Of a stretch of DNA of 64,000 nt, positions 8,401 to 16,574 are shown one piece after another. Positions within the stretch are counted from its first letter, which is position 1, and every line of letters begins with the position of its first letter. The notes beneath the pieces were generated by a model. It saw nothing but the letters and a program-made list of their open reading frames with translations, did not search any database and had not been told where the DNA came from. The position numbers and the translations under genes were made by a program. The stretch spans positions 1 through 64,000 of the forward strand of contig MQUF01000008.1 in NCBI GenBank assembly GCA_001914235.1. The letters run 5' to 3'. Source of the stretch: Desulfobulbaceae bacterium DB1. Lineage in GTDB: Bacteria > Desulfobacterota > Desulfobulbia > Desulfobulbales > SURF-16.

Positions 8401-9711
8401 TTTTCATTTTTAATTTTCAATATGCAGGCATTCTGTCGCCGAACAAGATTGAAAAGCGGTTCAAGGCAGCCTTCCAGTCTCTGATTGGCATAGTCCATTT
8501 TTTGGCGATATTGTTCAGCGCCATGTAAAGCAGTTTAAGCATCGACTCGTCATTGGGAAATGAACCCCGGTTCTTGGTAACTTTGCGCAGTGACATGTTC
8601 AACGACTCAATAGCATTGGTGGTATATATCACCTTGCGTATCTCGGGCGAATACGCAAAAAATGGGGTGATTCTTTCCCAATTTCTTCGCCAGGATTGGC
8701 CGATGGACGGATGCGTTTTGTCCCATTTTTCTTCAAAGGTCATCAGTTCCATTTCGGCCTGCTCGGCTGTTGGCGATTGGTAAATGGCCTTGAGATCCGC
8801 AGCCACCTCTTTGCGCTGTTTCCATGAGACATATTTCAGGGAATTGCGCACCATGTGGACGAGACAGAGCTGGACCTGGGTGAAGGGGAAAACCGTCTCA
8901 ATGGCTTCAGGAAAACCCTTGAGGCCATCGACGCAGGCAATGAAAATATCCTGCACGCCACGGTTTCTTAGCTCAGTCACTACCTGCAACCAGAACTTGG
9001 CGCCCTCGTTTTCGGCAACCCACATTCCCAGGACATCCTTGACGCCGTCCATGGTGATGCCAATAGCCAGATAGACCGCCTTGTTCTTAACATGCCCATT
9101 GTCGCGCACCTTAACCCGGATAGCGTCCATGTAAACAATGGGATAAATGGGGTCCAACGGGCGATTTTGCCAAACTTTAACCTCGTCAGCAACGGCATCG
9201 GTGACCGTTGAAATCAGGGTGGGAGAGACATCAACTCCGTAAATGTCTTCCAAGTGCCCCTGAATCTCCCTGGTAGTCATCCCTCGGGAGTAGAGAGAGA
9301 TAATCTTGTCGTCAAAGCCGGGAAAGCGGGTTTGCCCTTTGGGAATGATGACCGGATCGAAACTGCTGTCGCGGTCGCGCGGGACCTCAATCGGCATTTT
9401 ACCGAAGTCGCCCTTGATGGTCTTTGCAGAGTTACCATTTCGGGCATTACCGCCTTTGGTGACGATGGTTCCATGTTTTTCGTGGCCCAGGTGGACGGTC
9501 ATTTCCGCCTGTAACGCCCGCTCCAGTAAGGCCTTGGTGAGCTGCTTGAGCAGCCCGTTTTCACCGATCAGTTCTTCGGGCTTCTGGTAATTGTAGTCGG
9601 CAAGTAAACGATCCAAAATTTCTTTATCAATGGCCATATGAGCTCCTTTTTAAAGGGTAGTTTTTTGACTTACTCAGTCATAGCCATTTACACAAACTAT
9701 TTTACACCCTC
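8373..9711 (-). mobile_element. IS256-family insertion sequence, complete
   Basis: The element is 1339 bp, bounded by 28-bp imperfect inverted repeats (8373-8400 and 9684-9711, 22 of 28 positions equal; both share TTTGTGTAAATGG). It is flanked by the 8-bp direct repeat TGTCCCGC at 8365-8372 and 9712-9719. This matches the 8-9 bp duplication known for IS256. One full-length transposase gene is inside. It sits between cobA-hemD and a coiled-coil gene and interrupts no recognisable reading frame. Intact ends and an open transposase suggest a recent insertion. Confidence 0.93.
8417..9637 (-). CDS. IS256-family (mutator-type) transposase
   Basis: The 406-residue protein is full length for the family. 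The N-terminal half contains a helix-turn-helix-like segment (RGMTTREIQGHLEDIYG, about 120-136). The catalytic DDE triad is visible as YMDAIRV, ACVDGLKGFP and TTNAIESLNMSLRK. The last block is the mutator-family signature around the glutamate. The enzyme moves the element by copy-out paste-in through a circular intermediate in this family. The gene runs nearly from one inverted repeat to the other and has no frame break. Confidence 0.96.
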   Translation of the reverse strand: MAIDKEILDRLLADYNYQKPEELIGENGLLKQLTKALLERALQAEMTVHLGHEKHGTIVTKGGNARNGNSAKTIKGDFGKMPIEVPRDRDSSFDPVIIPKGQTRFPGFDDKIISLYSRGMTTREIQGHLEDIYGVDVSPTLISTVTDAVADEVKVWQNRPLDPIYPIVYMDAIRVKVRDNGHVKNKAVYLAIGITMDGVKDVLGMWVAENEGAKFWLQVVTELRNRGVQDIFIACVDGLKGFPEAIETVFPFTQVQLCLVHMVRNSLKYVSWKQRKEVAADLKAIYQSPTAEQAEMELMTFEEKWDKTHPSIGQSWRRNWERITPFFAYSPEIRKVIYTTNAIESLNMSLRKVTKNRGSFPNDESMLKLLYMALNNIAKKWTMPIRDWKAALNRFSILFGDRMPAY

Positions 9712-9719
9712 TGTCCCGC
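9684..9719. repeat. Right inverted repeat and target duplication of the IS256 element
   Basis: The inverted repeat covers 9684-9711 and the second copy of TGTCCCGC covers 9712-9719. Confidence 0.9.
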
Positions 9720-9750
9720 GCCAACGGCTCCATGACGCGTGATCTGTCTG

Positions 9751-10530
9751 CTATTGCTTGACCGTCCCGTTCTTTTCAAGTTCCCGTACCTTTTTTTCCA
9801 GGGCGGTGATTTTTTCCTTCTGGGCGGCGATTTCCGCAAGCAGCACTTCCATATTGGTGCGGGTTCGTTCCTGTTCCGTTTTCGCTTCTTGAAGTGCCTC
9901 GGTCTTCTCGTCAAGACTTGCCTGGAGTTCCTCATTGTTTTTTTCCAGATTCCGCATGGCAAATCCGGCCATGCGGGCCTTGGCGGACTCGTCCTTGGCA
10001 TGGTCGAGTTCCTTTCTGGTCACGTCAATGGTTTCCTTTAACGACCTGATCTGCTCATCCGTCTTGTTCAATGATTCCTGCAACTGTTTGTTTTGTTCCC
10101 TGCCGCCGTCAATGTCGTTCCGCTGTTTCTGTTCAAGTTCCGCGGCTGAAGCCAGTGCCTGGTCTTTCTGCTCGACCGTTGTTTTGAGTTCAGCCACCTG
10201 ACTGGTCAGGGAGGCGATCTGCTGATCCTTGTCAGCGGCACTCTTGCTCAAAGCCTCAAACTCGGTCCGAAGGTTCGCCGCATCGTTTTCTTGTGTTTCA
10301 AGGGTATTCCGCAGCGCTGCTTTTTCTTCTTCAAGTCGGCCCAGTTGCTGCCCTGTCTGTCCGAGCATCTCCTGCTTTTCGCCGCTTGCCGCTTGCAGTT
10401 CATCAAGCAGGCTTGTTGCGGTTTTCAGTTCCCGTTCCAAGCGCGAACTCTTCCTGTCCATCAATGTTCCCCAGACGGAGCCGATTACCAGTAATACCGT
10501 CAGGGCGGCGATGATCTGATTTCTGTTCAT
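9751..10530 (-). CDS. Membrane-anchored coiled-coil protein of unknown function
   Basis: The 259-residue protein has an N-terminal membrane segment (about residues 6-23, QIIAALTVLLVIGSVWG) with positively charged residues just before and after. From about residue 30 to the C-terminus it is one long heptad-rich coiled coil high in Glu, Gln, Lys and Leu. No enzymatic motif is seen. It probably sits in the inner membrane with the coiled coil in the periplasm or cytoplasm as a scaffold. The 3' end lies 32 bases from the IS256 element, which may have separated it from a former downstream neighbour or terminator. Coiled-coil composition makes similarity searches unreliable. Confidence 0.75.
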   Translation of the reverse strand: MNRNQIIAALTVLLVIGSVWGTLMDRKSSRLERELKTATSLLDELQAASGEKQEMLGQTGQQLGRLEEEKAALRNTLETQENDAANLRTEFEALSKSAADKDQQIASLTSQVAELKTTVEQKDQALASAAELEQKQRNDIDGGREQNKQLQESLNKTDEQIRSLKETIDVTRKELDHAKDESAKARMAGFAMRNLEKNNEELQASLDEKTEALQEAKTEQERTRTNMEVLLAEIAAQKEKITALEKKVRELEKNGTVKQ

Positions 10531-10748
10531 TTTCTTTCTCTTTTTGGCGGATTAATGATAAAAAATTACGTAACTTCCTTTCTAATACATCATATCTTTT
10601 TAAAAATTACAGAAAGGGCAAAGGCGTGTCAAGCTTACAGATCGGTTGTCTGATTTTTGTTTTCCCTTGTTATTCAAAAGATGGATCTGTTTTCAGGAAA
10701 ACGATGGTCGATATCGGTAAAAAAATAAATGGGTTAACAGGTTTTATT

Positions 10749-10764
10749 CGGCACCCTTATTGCT
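10749..10764 (+). promoter_or_regulatory. Sigma54 (-24/-12) promoter of the response-regulator gene
   Basis: CGGCAC (10749-10754), five bases, then TTGCT (10760-10764) gives GG-N10-GC and matches the sigma54 consensus TGGCAC-N5-TTGC at all but the first base. Transcription would start near 10775, too close to the GTG at 10786 for a normal leader, which favours the GTG at 10804. An upstream activator site is not identified. Confidence 0.65.
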
Positions 10765-10803
10765 TAAAATAATTGTGGTGTCGGGGTGAATGATGGGGGA
10801 AAT

Positions 10804-11889
10804 GTGAAAAAAATTTTGGTGGTAGACAACAATAAGGTGGTTGTGCGCCTGCTGGCCACGATCCTTCGCCAGAAGGGATTCCTGGTCGCAAGCGCTGAAG
10901 ACGGTCTCGCCGCCCTTGACCTGCTCGATTCCTTCCGGCCCGACATTATGCTTATTGATTTGATAATGCCGCGGATTAATGGAGAAAAGCTCTGTCGTAT
11001 CATTCGCAAGATGCCTGAATATGATTCTCTTTTTATCATTATTATCTCCGCAATAGCAGCTGAAGAGAAAATCGATTTTTTCGAGTTCGGAGCAGATGCA
11101 TGCATTGCCAAGGGCCCGGCCAAAAGAATGGAGGAGAATCTGACGACCGTGCTCGATTTCTTCCAGAATGAAAGAAAAGATGAGTTGACAAAAAAGATTT
11201 TCGGGGAAGAAAACATTTTTGAACGTCAAATCACCAAAGAACTGCTGGCGACGAAAAGACACCTTGAAGCCACCCTGGACAATCTGGATGTCGGGTTGCT
11301 GGAACTTAACGCCGCCGGCCAGGTCATTTCCGTCAATGCCGCAGCCCTTCAGCTCTTTCAATGTCAGGAGGAAAAATTTCTGGCCAATCAATTTTCCCTG
11401 TTTTTTCAGGGCGAAGAGGAAAATCAAATCAAAAAAATTCTCGCGACATTGGACAGCGAAATTGTCGAACTCGGAGAATCAGCACCTGTTTTCCTGCATG
11501 GGAAATTTTTACTGCTGAAGTTCGTCCCTTTTTTTGATCGGGGAGAAAAGTACATCATCGTCATGGTGAGCGATATTACCCGCAGGAAAAAAGCGGAGTT
11601 GGACCTCTTGAGCCATAAGGAACATCTTGAAGATATGGTGCAGGAACGAACGGCGACACTCGAGGAAACCAATGTTGAGCTGGAGGAAGCACTCTGCAAG
11701 GTGAAAACATTAAGCGGGTTGTTGCCCATCTGCGCAAACTGCAAGAAAATCCGTGACGATAAAGGGTACTGGAATCAGATCGAAATGTTTATCCGGGATC
11801 ATTCCTTTGCGGAATTCAGCCACGGCATCTGCCCTGATTGCGTCAAGACGCTGTATCCTGAACTTGATATTTATGAAGATGATGATTGA
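10804..11889 (+). CDS. Response regulator with receiver, PAS and C-terminal cysteine-motif regions
   Basis: The receiver domain (residues 1-120) has the acidic pocket in VVDNN (D8) and the phosphoacceptor D52 in LIDLIMP. A PAS domain follows at about 150-265 (LEATLDNLDVGLLELNAAG to MVSDITRRK). A short coiled coil comes next, then a C-terminal module with ICANCKKIRDDKGYW and HGICPDC, a paired-Cys motif that recurs at the ends of bacterial response regulators but has no assigned role. No DNA-binding or enzymatic output domain is present. The GTG at 10804 gives the usual MKKILVVD start; a GTG at 10786 would add six residues. A sigma54 promoter lies directly upstream. Confidence 0.85.
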   Translation: MKKILVVDNNKVVVRLLATILRQKGFLVASAEDGLAALDLLDSFRPDIMLIDLIMPRINGEKLCRIIRKMPEYDSLFIIIISAIAAEEKIDFFEFGADACIAKGPAKRMEENLTTVLDFFQNERKDELTKKIFGEENIFERQITKELLATKRHLEATLDNLDVGLLELNAAGQVISVNAAALQLFQCQEEKFLANQFSLFFQGEEENQIKKILATLDSEIVELGESAPVFLHGKFLLLKFVPFFDRGEKYIIVMVSDITRRKKAELDLLSHKEHLEDMVQERTATLEETNVELEEALCKVKTLSGLLPICANCKKIRDDKGYWNQIEMFIRDHSFAEFSHGICPDCVKTLYPELDIYEDDD

Positions 11890-12009
11890 GGCCGGGCTGG
11901 AAAAACATGTCATATCCCCTTGGTGCCGTGCTAAGATGAAACAAGAAAGATGGGCGATTTCATGACCGGTCGGCCCCATGACAAATCTCAGACGAAAGGT
12001 GTGATGCAA

Positions 12010-12768
12010 ATGAAGATCAGAAGAACGATGTCCCCCTTGGTTTATTTCCTTCTCGCGTTGTTTGTCCTCTTCGTGCCGTCCTGTACCTACAAGGAGCGCG
12101 TGCAGCCCATCAGCCTTCCCACCGGTGCCGCCAACGCGGTCATTGTCAAAAACGTCTGGGTTTCGGCGGACGCCTATGCTGATCCGAAGGCCGCCGAGGA
12201 GGCATTCGGTTTTGACATCAGAAAAGCCGGACTGCTTCCGGTCCAGGTGGTTTTTCAAAATGACGGTGATCTTCCGGTCAGCCTGGTGCCGGAGCAGACA
12301 TTTCTGATTGATTCACAAAATCAGGCCTGGCCGGTAAACACCCTTGATCGGACCTATCAGCGGGTGGAAAAGCATGTCGGAGTGGGAGAAACAATTTCAA
12401 GGGCCGGGAAGCCCGCTTTACTGATGGGCGCGGCCGGTGCCATCGCCGGTCTTGCGGTCGGCATCGTCACCGGGGAAAATATCGGCACGGCAATGGGAAA
12501 AGGAGCGGCCATCGGCGCGGCGGCGGGCGCTATCGGCGGCGGGGCATCCGGTTATCAGGATGCCAAGGGTGAAATCAAACAGGATCTTGCACAAAAAGCT
12601 TTGGTGAACAAACCGGTGCTGCCCAACCAGATCGGCTACGGCATGCTCTTTTTTCCCGGTTTTGCGGAAGAGGCCCGGAATGCCACCCAGCTGCGGCTGA
12701 CATTGTCGTTTGCCGGAACAATGGAATCGGTGACGCTGTTTCTTGCCCCTGCTCCGATGGAAAAATAA
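12010..12768 (+). CDS. Lipoprotein with glycine-zipper segment, function unknown
   Basis: The 252-residue product has a type II signal peptide ending in the lipobox VPSC at about residue 24. Residues about 135-185 are a glycine/alanine-rich stretch (GAAGAIAGLAVGIVTG, GAAIGAAAGAIGGGASG) typical of glycine-zipper proteins that insert in or span the outer membrane. The flanking parts look like beta-rich domains of unknown type. The ATG at 12010 has AAAGG eight bases upstream; an ATG at 12004 is also possible. It is not obviously co-transcribed with the response regulator, which ends 120 bases earlier. No specific partner can be named. Confidence 0.7.
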   Translation: MKIRRTMSPLVYFLLALFVLFVPSCTYKERVQPISLPTGAANAVIVKNVWVSADAYADPKAAEEAFGFDIRKAGLLPVQVVFQNDGDLPVSLVPEQTFLIDSQNQAWPVNTLDRTYQRVEKHVGVGETISRAGKPALLMGAAGAIAGLAVGIVTGENIGTAMGKGAAIGAAAGAIGGGASGYQDAKGEIKQDLAQKALVNKPVLPNQIGYGMLFFPGFAEEARNATQLRLTLSFAGTMESVTLFLAPAPMEK

Positions 12769-12786
12769 AAGTGGTTTTGCTCTGAA

Positions 12787-13623
12787 TTAGGCGGTTTCAA
12801 GCTCCATGCTGATATCGCAGGCCGGGGCGGAATGGGTGAGGGCGCCGATTGAGATGAGGTTGACCCCGGTTTCCGCGGCTGTCCTGACATTTTCCAGATT
12901 GATACCGCCGGAGGCTTCAAGCAATGCCTTGCCGTTCACCAGGCGAACCGCCAGCCGCATCAGCTCGGGCGACATGTTGTCCAGCATAATGATATCAACG
13001 CCTGCTGCCAGGCATTCTTCCACCTGTTCCATGGTTTCCGCTTCCACCTCGATTTTCAGGGTGTGCGGCGCCTGTTTTCGTACCCGCCCCACCGCTTTTT
13101 CGATGGAGCCGCAGGCGGCGATATGGTTGTCTTTGATGAGAATGCCGTCGGAGAGGGTGAAGCGGTGGTTGAAGCCGCCGCCGACCCGGACGGCGTACTT
13201 TTCCAGCATCCGCAGGCCCGGAGTCGTTTTTCTGGTGTCCACGATTTTAACCGGCAGGGGAGTCACCCGGTCGACAAAGCGACGGGTCAGGGTGGCGATG
13301 CCCGACATGCGCTGCACCAGATTCAGAGCCACTCGTTCCGCCAGCAGCAGATCAAGGACCGGTCCGTCGGCGGTAAAGATCACATCGTTTGGTTTGATTT
13401 CCGTTCCGTCTTCCACCCCGGAGCACCGTACCGCAGGGTTGCAGAGGTGAAAAACTTCGCCCGCCACCATCTGCAGACCGGCGCCGATGAATGATTCCTT
13501 TGCAATGAAACGGGCCTTGCCCATCTGATGGGCATTGAAAATCGCTTCACTGGTCAGATCTCCACCCGGTCCGTCTTCGTCCAGAAAACGTTTTATGGAG
13601 TCGATCAGTTCAATTCGGTTCAT
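12787..13623 (-). CDS. nadC: Nicotinate-nucleotide pyrophosphorylase (quinolinate phosphoribosyltransferase)
   Basis: The 278-residue protein has normal NadC length. Seen are DLTSEAIF near the N-terminus, LNLVQRMSGIATLTRRFVD, the phosphoribosyl-binding DTRKTTPGLR (about 130-139), GGGFNHRF, KDNHI, and the C-terminal barrel motifs IEVEAE, IMLDNMSPE and EASGGINLENV. It turns quinolinate and PRPP into nicotinate mononucleotide in de novo NAD synthesis. The gene ends 18 bases from the converging lipoprotein gene. It lies upstream of the 13655-14092 lipoprotein on the same strand only in position; no nadA or nadB is in the window. Confidence 0.95.
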   Translation of the reverse strand: MNRIELIDSIKRFLDEDGPGGDLTSEAIFNAHQMGKARFIAKESFIGAGLQMVAGEVFHLCNPAVRCSGVEDGTEIKPNDVIFTADGPVLDLLLAERVALNLVQRMSGIATLTRRFVDRVTPLPVKIVDTRKTTPGLRMLEKYAVRVGGGFNHRFTLSDGILIKDNHIAACGSIEKAVGRVRKQAPHTLKIEVEAETMEQVEECLAAGVDIIMLDNMSPELMRLAVRLVNGKALLEASGGINLENVRTAAETGVNLISIGALTHSAPACDISMELETA

Positions 13624-13654
13624 TGGCTGCCGGGCTCGTTTGCTGGTTTGCGCT

Positions 13655-14092
13655 TTATTGCGCCGCCACCCAGTTTCCGTATTCGTCGCGGCAGGCGGTT
13701 TGTTTCATTTTTTCCGGCCTGCCGTCAATGGTTACCAGGATTTCCGCCTCGCGACAGTTCTGGTTGGCGCTGTTTTGATAGGTATACTGGGGGGTCACGG
13801 CATAACTGTTGCCGTTGTTCGGGTTGACCCACTGGGAGGTGCGCCCGTCAGGCATGCTTTCGTATGCGGAATTGATTTTCTCCTGGTCGGCCTTGTCCAT
13901 TTCATTGCCCACGGTATAGCCGAGCAGAAGGCCGACCACCGCGCCGATCAGGGTGGCTTCGGTGCTTTTGCCGATTGCCTGGCCGGCAATGGCGCCCGCC
14001 GCCGCACCCGTACCGGCGCCGGTCTGCGCCTTGGTGGCACAGGAACAGATAAGCGAGGATGCGAAAAGAAGGAAAATGAAATTTTTCAACAT
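13655..14092 (-). CDS. Small glycine-zipper 2TM lipoprotein
   Basis: The 145-residue protein starts MLKNFIFLLFASSLICSC, a type II signal peptide with the lipobox cysteine at about residue 18. Residues about 24-66 form a glycine zipper (GAGTGAAAGAIAGQAIG, LIGAVVGLLLGYTVG), followed by a short domain with QWVNPNNGNSYAVTPQ that recalls the surface-antigen/SlyB-like RT821-type C-terminus. It is likely anchored in the outer membrane. The ATG at 14092 is chosen because AAAGAGG precedes it; the frame is open for 46 more codons upstream without a good start. It may share a transcript with nadC, whose start is 31 bases downstream. Confidence 0.75.
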   Translation of the reverse strand: MLKNFIFLLFASSLICSCATKAQTGAGTGAAAGAIAGQAIGKSTEATLIGAVVGLLLGYTVGNEMDKADQEKINSAYESMPDGRTSQWVNPNNGNSYAVTPQYTYQNSANQNCREAEILVTIDGRPEKMKQTACRDEYGNWVAAQ

Positions 14093-14439
14093 AATAAACC
14101 TCTTTAATGAAGACATGTGGGAAGTGGCTCGATGAAGTCGCAGGGACACTATCTCATTAAACGGGGTGTGTTTTTTTGTCAAGACGAAAGAAAATAGCTC
14201 AATCATATCCGTTTTTTGTCTGGAAACCATTGCTGGAAAAATGATAAAGTGGAAACGCGTAATGTGGGACCGTGCATGAAATGGGAAATTGCAGGGGCAG
14301 GGAAAAGATCGATACTCGATGCGCCCGTTTCACGCAGGGAGGAGTCGCCGTTTACCGCGGCGACAGCAGGATAATTGAGTTCATTTGGAGTAACGGATGC
14401 CTGGATTTCGGCATCAAATGACATCAGGAGGAGTCTGTC
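14093..14439. other. Non-coding interval between divergent genes
   Basis: This 347-base interval separates the 2TM lipoprotein gene from the phasin-like gene. No convincing ORF is seen. A small perfect hairpin, GTCGCCG (14344-14350) with CGGCGAC (14358-14364), lies 75 bases before the phasin-like gene. An AGGAGG ribosome site sits just before 14440. Confidence 0.6.
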
Positions 14440-14745
14440 ATGATCGAATTGATAAAGAAGGCGTTTTACACCGGGCTTGGCGCAGCGGAGCTGACCAGGG
14501 AAAAGGTTGAAGACCTTGCTCGTGAACTTTCCGAAAGAGGGAAGGTGTCGGAAAGCGAGGTGAAAAAATTTGTTGATGAGATGGTCGGCAAATCACAGGA
14601 GCGGAAGGATCAGGTAAAAAAACAGCTGGAAAAGATGACCGAAGATGCCTTGAAAAAGATGAATCTGGCCAGCCGTGAGGATCTTGAAGCATTGGAAAAA
14701 CGCCTGGGTGAAAAAATAGACAGCCTGACCGGGAACAAATCATAA
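14440..14745 (+). CDS. Phasin-like small helical protein
   Basis: A 101-residue, highly charged, alpha-helical protein beginning MIELIKKAFYTGLGAAELTREKVEDLARELSERG. This N-terminal pattern is shared by small proteins of the polyhydroxyalkanoate granule-associated (PhaF/PhaI-like) group that commonly lie just before an AarF/UbiB kinase gene. The rest is heptad-rich and could form a coiled coil. AGGAGG precedes the ATG. The UbiB-family gene follows after seven bases, so the two form a transcription unit. No PHA synthase is nearby, so a granule role is not supported by context; a link with lipid or quinone handling by UbiB is more likely but inferred. Confidence 0.65.
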   Translation: MIELIKKAFYTGLGAAELTREKVEDLARELSERGKVSESEVKKFVDEMVGKSQERKDQVKKQLEKMTEDALKKMNLASREDLEALEKRLGEKIDSLTGNKS

Positions 14746-14752
14746 CACGTTC

Positions 14753-16453
14753 ATGTTGAATATTCGCAAGATCGGGGCCATCGGCCATACCTACCGTAAT
14801 CTCGGCCGGTACCGCCAGATTCTCGGCGTTTTTTTTAAATACGGATTCGATGAGTTCGCAGCCGGCCTGAAGATAGAGCAGTATCTTGAAGTCAGCTTGC
14901 AGACGCTGTTTAAACGGGAACCTAAAAAAAGTGTTGAGAAGCTGACCAGGCCTGAACGGGTTCGTCGCGTCCTCGAGGAACTTGGTCCGGCATTTATCAA
15001 ACTGGGCCAGATTCTCTCGACTCGACCGGACCTCATTCCCTATGACTTCATCAATGAACTCGCCAAGCTGCAGGACAATGTCCCCTCATTTCCCTTTGAG
15101 GAAGTGTGTCAGGTTGTCGAGGCGGAACTGGGCGGCCCGCTCGAATCTTTTTTCCAGTCTTTTGAGCGGCAGCCTCTTGCCGCCGCATCAATAGGGCAGG
15201 TGCACCGGGCGCGGCTTTTCAACAATGACGAGGTTGTCGTCAAGGTTCAGCGGCCCGGCATCAAGGAACTCATCGAAACCGATCTGGAAATCATGCTGCA
15301 CCTGGCTTCGCTGATGGAGCGGCACCTGGAGGAATTTGAGGTGCAGCGGCCCACCCGCATCGTGGTGGTTTTTGCCAGGACCATTGAAAAGGAGATCAAT
15401 TATCAGCTGGAGGCAAACAATATCGAACGATTTGCCCGCCAGTTTCTTGAGGACCAGACGGTTTACATTCCCAAGGTCTACCGTGGGCTCAGCACGAAAA
15501 AAGTCATCACCCTGGAGTATGTGCAGGGGATCAAGTCCTCGCAGCTTGCAATGCTGAGGCAGGGTGATTATGACCTGAAGCTGATTGCCGCCCGAGGTGC
15601 CGTCTTTATCATGCAGCAGATTTTTGTTCATGGATTTTTTCATGCCGATCCTCATCCCGGCAATATCTTCATCCTGCCGGGGAATATTATCTGTTTTCTT
15701 GATTTCGGCATGATGGGCAGGATCTCGGTGAAAGAAAGGGAAGATTTCGCCGATCTGGTCATGCAGGTGGCACGGCGCAATGAAAAAAAAGTGGTGGACG
15801 CCATTCTCAAGATTACCTATCAACGTGATGATCTTGATCGGTCCACCTTGGAAAATGATATCGGCGAGCTGGTCGAACGTTATGTCGGGCTTCCCCTGAA
15901 GGATCTGGAGGTGGGGCCCATCATGCAGCAGCTTCTGGATCTGGTGTATCGCCACAAACTTAATTTAAAACCCAATTTTTATCTGCTGGTCAAGGCGACC
16001 GGTACCATTGAAAGCCTCGGCAGCGCCCTTGATCCTGATTTTGAAATTATCGCCCACACCGAACCGTTCATTGCAAAAATCCAGAAGGAGCGATTCCGTC
16101 CGGGGAGAATAATGAACGAAGTGCTGGAGTCCGGCACCGAATTGGTTCACCTGTTGCGGGAGATTCCTTCCGGGCTTCGTGATGTTTTATCCCTGACCCG
16201 TCAGGGCAAAATTAAGATCGAATTCGAGCATCGTGGTCTTGAGAAGTTGTATGCCCACATCGAACAGGCAACCAACCGTATCGCTTTCGCCATTGTGCTG
16301 GCCGCCCAGATTATCGGTTCGTCACTTATCGTGCTGGCCGATCTGCCTCCCAAGTGGAACGAGATTCCGGTCATCGGTCTGGCCGGATTTCTGCTGGCCG
16401 GGGTCATGGGGTTCTGGTTGCTTATTTCCATGCTGCGGCATGGCAAGATGTAA
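14753..16453 (+). CDS. UbiB/AarF-family (ABC1) atypical kinase
   Basis: The 566-residue protein carries the family hallmarks: the KxGQ motif in FIKLGQILSTRPDL (about 81-94), ASIGQVHRA, VVVKVQRPG with the ATP-site lysine, the catalytic-loop HADPHPGNIF and the metal-site LDFGMMG. Two hydrophobic helices at the C-terminus (about 505-560) anchor it in the inner membrane. UbiB/COQ8 proteins are ATPases that assist isoprenoid-lipid chemistry such as quinone synthesis. In an anaerobe the partner is probably menaquinone or another polyisoprenoid. It follows the phasin-like gene directly. A short hairpin (CCGCAG/CTGCGG, 16458-16481) lies after the stop. Confidence 0.92.
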   Translation: MLNIRKIGAIGHTYRNLGRYRQILGVFFKYGFDEFAAGLKIEQYLEVSLQTLFKREPKKSVEKLTRPERVRRVLEELGPAFIKLGQILSTRPDLIPYDFINELAKLQDNVPSFPFEEVCQVVEAELGGPLESFFQSFERQPLAAASIGQVHRARLFNNDEVVVKVQRPGIKELIETDLEIMLHLASLMERHLEEFEVQRPTRIVVVFARTIEKEINYQLEANNIERFARQFLEDQTVYIPKVYRGLSTKKVITLEYVQGIKSSQLAMLRQGDYDLKLIAARGAVFIMQQIFVHGFFHADPHPGNIFILPGNIICFLDFGMMGRISVKEREDFADLVMQVARRNEKKVVDAILKITYQRDDLDRSTLENDIGELVERYVGLPLKDLEVGPIMQQLLDLVYRHKLNLKPNFYLLVKATGTIESLGSALDPDFEIIAHTEPFIAKIQKERFRPGRIMNEVLESGTELVHLLREIPSGLRDVLSLTRQGKIKIEFEHRGLEKLYAHIEQATNRIAFAIVLAAQIIGSSLIVLADLPPKWNEIPVIGLAGFLLAGVMGFWLLISMLRHGKM

Positions 16454-16574
16454 AATTCCGCAGAATGGCACAACTGCGGCGCAGTGGAAAAGAAGCTGAT
16501 TTTTTCTTCGCCGTCCGGTATTTTTACGCCGTTTATTCATACGTTTTTCAATCCACACAAAGGTACAAGGAAAC

